Source of the DNA: Lentisphaeria bacterium
GTDB lineage: Bacteria > Verrucomicrobiota > Lentisphaeria > Victivallales > UBA1829
Assembly (NCBI GenBank): GCA_003526375.1
Contig: DPDG01000008.1
Coordinates: 1 to 15,056 of the forward strand
DNA length: 15,056 nucleotides
Direction: 5' to 3'
Below, in pieces: positions 14,497 to 15,056 of the stretch. The notes under the pieces are model-generated. The model was not told the DNA's origin, made no database searches, and saw nothing but the letters and a program-made list of their open reading frames with translations. Position numbers and translations under genes: made by a program. Positions within the stretch are counted from its first letter, which is position 1; each line of letters starts with the position of its first letter.

Positions 14497-14535
14497 AAGC
14501 CCGGTTGGGAGTTCGCTTCCGGCCGGGCTTTTTTT
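14497..14535 (+). terminator. Strong intrinsic terminator with TTCG loop
   Basis: AAGCCCGG at 14497-14504 pairs with CCGGGCTT at 14523-14530. Two T-G pairs and GGGAG/CTTCC extend the stem around a TTCG tetraloop (14512-14515). A run of seven T follows (14529-14535). The hairpin lies just after the stop of the last lipoprotein gene and closes the late operon. Confidence 0.92.
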
Positions 14536-14568
14536 CTGCGGAAATGGGGAAATACCCCTATGCCGTTG

Positions 14569-14677
14569 TTCGCGCACAAAGGGCTTTGTCGCCGGGGAAT
14601 TTTTATACTGCGATCAGGGGCATGCGACCCGGTCCCGCATTTGCGCAACACGCCCCGTAACTTTGCGAACAAAGGCG
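14569..14677. repeat. Three imperfect copies of a GCG-ACA-rich motif
   Basis: Related words occur at 14569-14584 (TTCGCGCACAAAGGGC), 14641-14655 (TTGCGCAACACGCCC) and 14663-14677 (TTGCGAACAAAGGCG). The first copy contains a tight inverted repeat, ACAAAG-GG-CTTTGT (14576-14589), and the second begins with the palindrome TTGCGCAA. The segments after copies 1 and 3 also share AATTT, then GCGAT and ATGCGA. This could be a dispersed intergenic element or protein-binding sites. Confidence 0.4.
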
Positions 14678-14772
14678 AATTTATGAGTAGAGCGATGCGA
14701 GCAGTGCCCCCATTTTTTTTCTGCATAATTCCCTAAAATATCTCTCTGTCTGAGTTGCATAAATCCTTTATC

Positions 14773-14831
14773 ATGCTGCGGGAAAAATCCGCTCTCCTTT
14801 TACAGCAGCATCATTTGCTTGAACAGCAAAT
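14773..14831. repeat. Two adjacent inverted repeats upstream of the last gene
   Basis: ATGCTGC (14773-14779) pairs with GCAGCAT (14805-14811) and encloses a small GCGG/CCGC hairpin (14778-14792). Next to it, ATTTGCT (14813-14819) and AGCAAAT (14825-14831) flank TGAAC. The second palindrome has the look of an operator half-site pair. Either could regulate the gene at 14991. Confidence 0.45.
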
Positions 14832-14939
14832 GCAAATGCCTCAAAATCAATGAAATAAAGCCATATTTATTATCGCTGTTTCTTTCGCAAGTCATTGGCT
14901 ATTAACGGATTTCATGGCATTGTATGCACTGTAAACGGG

Positions 14940-14955
14940 GCGGTAAGGACACCGC
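14940..14955 (+). promoter_or_regulatory. Short GC-rich leader hairpin before the last gene
   Basis: GCGGT (14940-14944) pairs with ACCGC (14951-14955) around a six-base loop, 35 bases ahead of the start codon at 14991. No T-run follows, so it is not a terminator. A role in mRNA stability or translation is conceivable. Confidence 0.3.
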
Positions 14956-14990
14956 ACCGACAGAAGACAACAGCAAGAAAGGAAACAGAA

Positions 14991-15056
14991 ATGAGCAACA
15001 GACTTGAAACTGCAATCAAGGCAAGTGCCGCCGAGGCGCGCCTGACGAAACAGAAG
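14991..15056 (+). CDS. Start of an unidentified gene, cut by the window end
   Basis: ATG 14991 has AAAGGA at 14978-14983, seven bases upstream. The 22 visible codons read MSNRLETAIKASAAEARLTK followed by Q-K, with no stop. The segment is charged and helical without a signal peptide. It lies after the late-operon terminator and a long non-coding region, so it belongs to a new transcription unit. Too little is visible to name the family. Confidence 0.6.
   Translation, partial: MSNRLETAIKASAAEARLTKQK

Larger units (their letters stand above)
14536..14990. other. Non-coding region between two transcription units
   Basis: No credible gene is seen in these ~455 bases. The region holds imperfect repeats around 14569-14677, a T8 run at 14713-14720, an AT-rich stretch (about 14725-14775), two inverted repeats at 14773-14831, and a GC-rich hairpin at 14940-14955 in the leader of the next gene. 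The next gene's promoter should lie here, but no pair of -35 and -10 boxes is clear enough to call. Confidence 0.6.

Noticed and set aside
14460..14726. Minus-strand open frame of 88 codons over the terminator and intergenic repeats
   Set aside because: It reads through the terminator hairpin and repeat words. The translation is basic and low in recognisable structure, and is more likely a spurious frame across a repeat element.
14536..14990. tRNA or attachment site
   Set aside because: No cloverleaf, no T-loop word in a consistent context and no long direct repeat elsewhere in the window.

Overview
The window is the distal part of a phage or prophage late (morphogenesis) operon. All convincing genes lie on the + strand and are packed with overlapping stop/start codons (TGATG, TAATG, ATGA, GTGA) or very short gaps. 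Each is preceded by a GGAGG-like ribosome binding site. The run ends at a strong intrinsic terminator at 14497-14535. The host is probably a Gram-negative-type bacterium, because the operon ends with two small lipoprotein genes. The strand-loop-strand (AIDA-type) repeat protein paired with a TibC/Aah-like heptosyltransferase and the roughly 50% GC sequence suggest a Lentisphaerota/Victivallis-like host. That taxonomic guess rests on recall of the family distribution and is not proven here.

Layout: (1) 1-2958 is the 3' part of a tail tape-measure gene, with two hydrophobic segments, seven ~71-residue repeats and a charged helical C-terminal half. (2) 2972-6145 holds five small to medium tail or virion genes of unknown detailed function, two of them with cysteine clusters. 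(3) 6145-7593 encodes a tail-fibre or baseplate-fibre protein with a collagen-like stretch. (4) 7596-9539 encodes a 647-residue protein made almost wholly of about 30 SLS repeats of ~19 residues. It has no signal peptide and no autotransporter barrel. (5) 9539-10783, overlapping it by one base, encodes a 414-residue homologue of the autotransporter O-heptosyltransferases. (6) 10780-13420 encodes further tail-tip candidates: two proteins that share a YFLTD N-terminal module, a LamG-like lectin domain, a small fibre-associated protein and a DUF2190-like protein. (7) 13477-14491 holds a protein with an HD motif and two lipoproteins, possibly lysis or envelope functions. (8) 14536-14990 is non-coding with several inverted and imperfect direct repeats, followed by the first 22 codons of another gene.

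The main discovery candidate is the pair at 7596-10783. The proposal is that a tail adhesin with SLS repeats is O-heptosylated in the host cytoplasm by a dedicated enzyme encoded next to it, before virion assembly. Every piece has a known relative in bacterial autotransporters (AIDA-I/Aah, TibA/TibC). Placement inside a tail operon, without secretion or barrel domains, would make this a self-glycosylating phage tail fibre system. It would draw its ADP-heptose from the host lipopolysaccharide pathway. A second unusual point is a ladder of cysteines at the same register in nine consecutive SLS repeats, possibly stacked along the solenoid.
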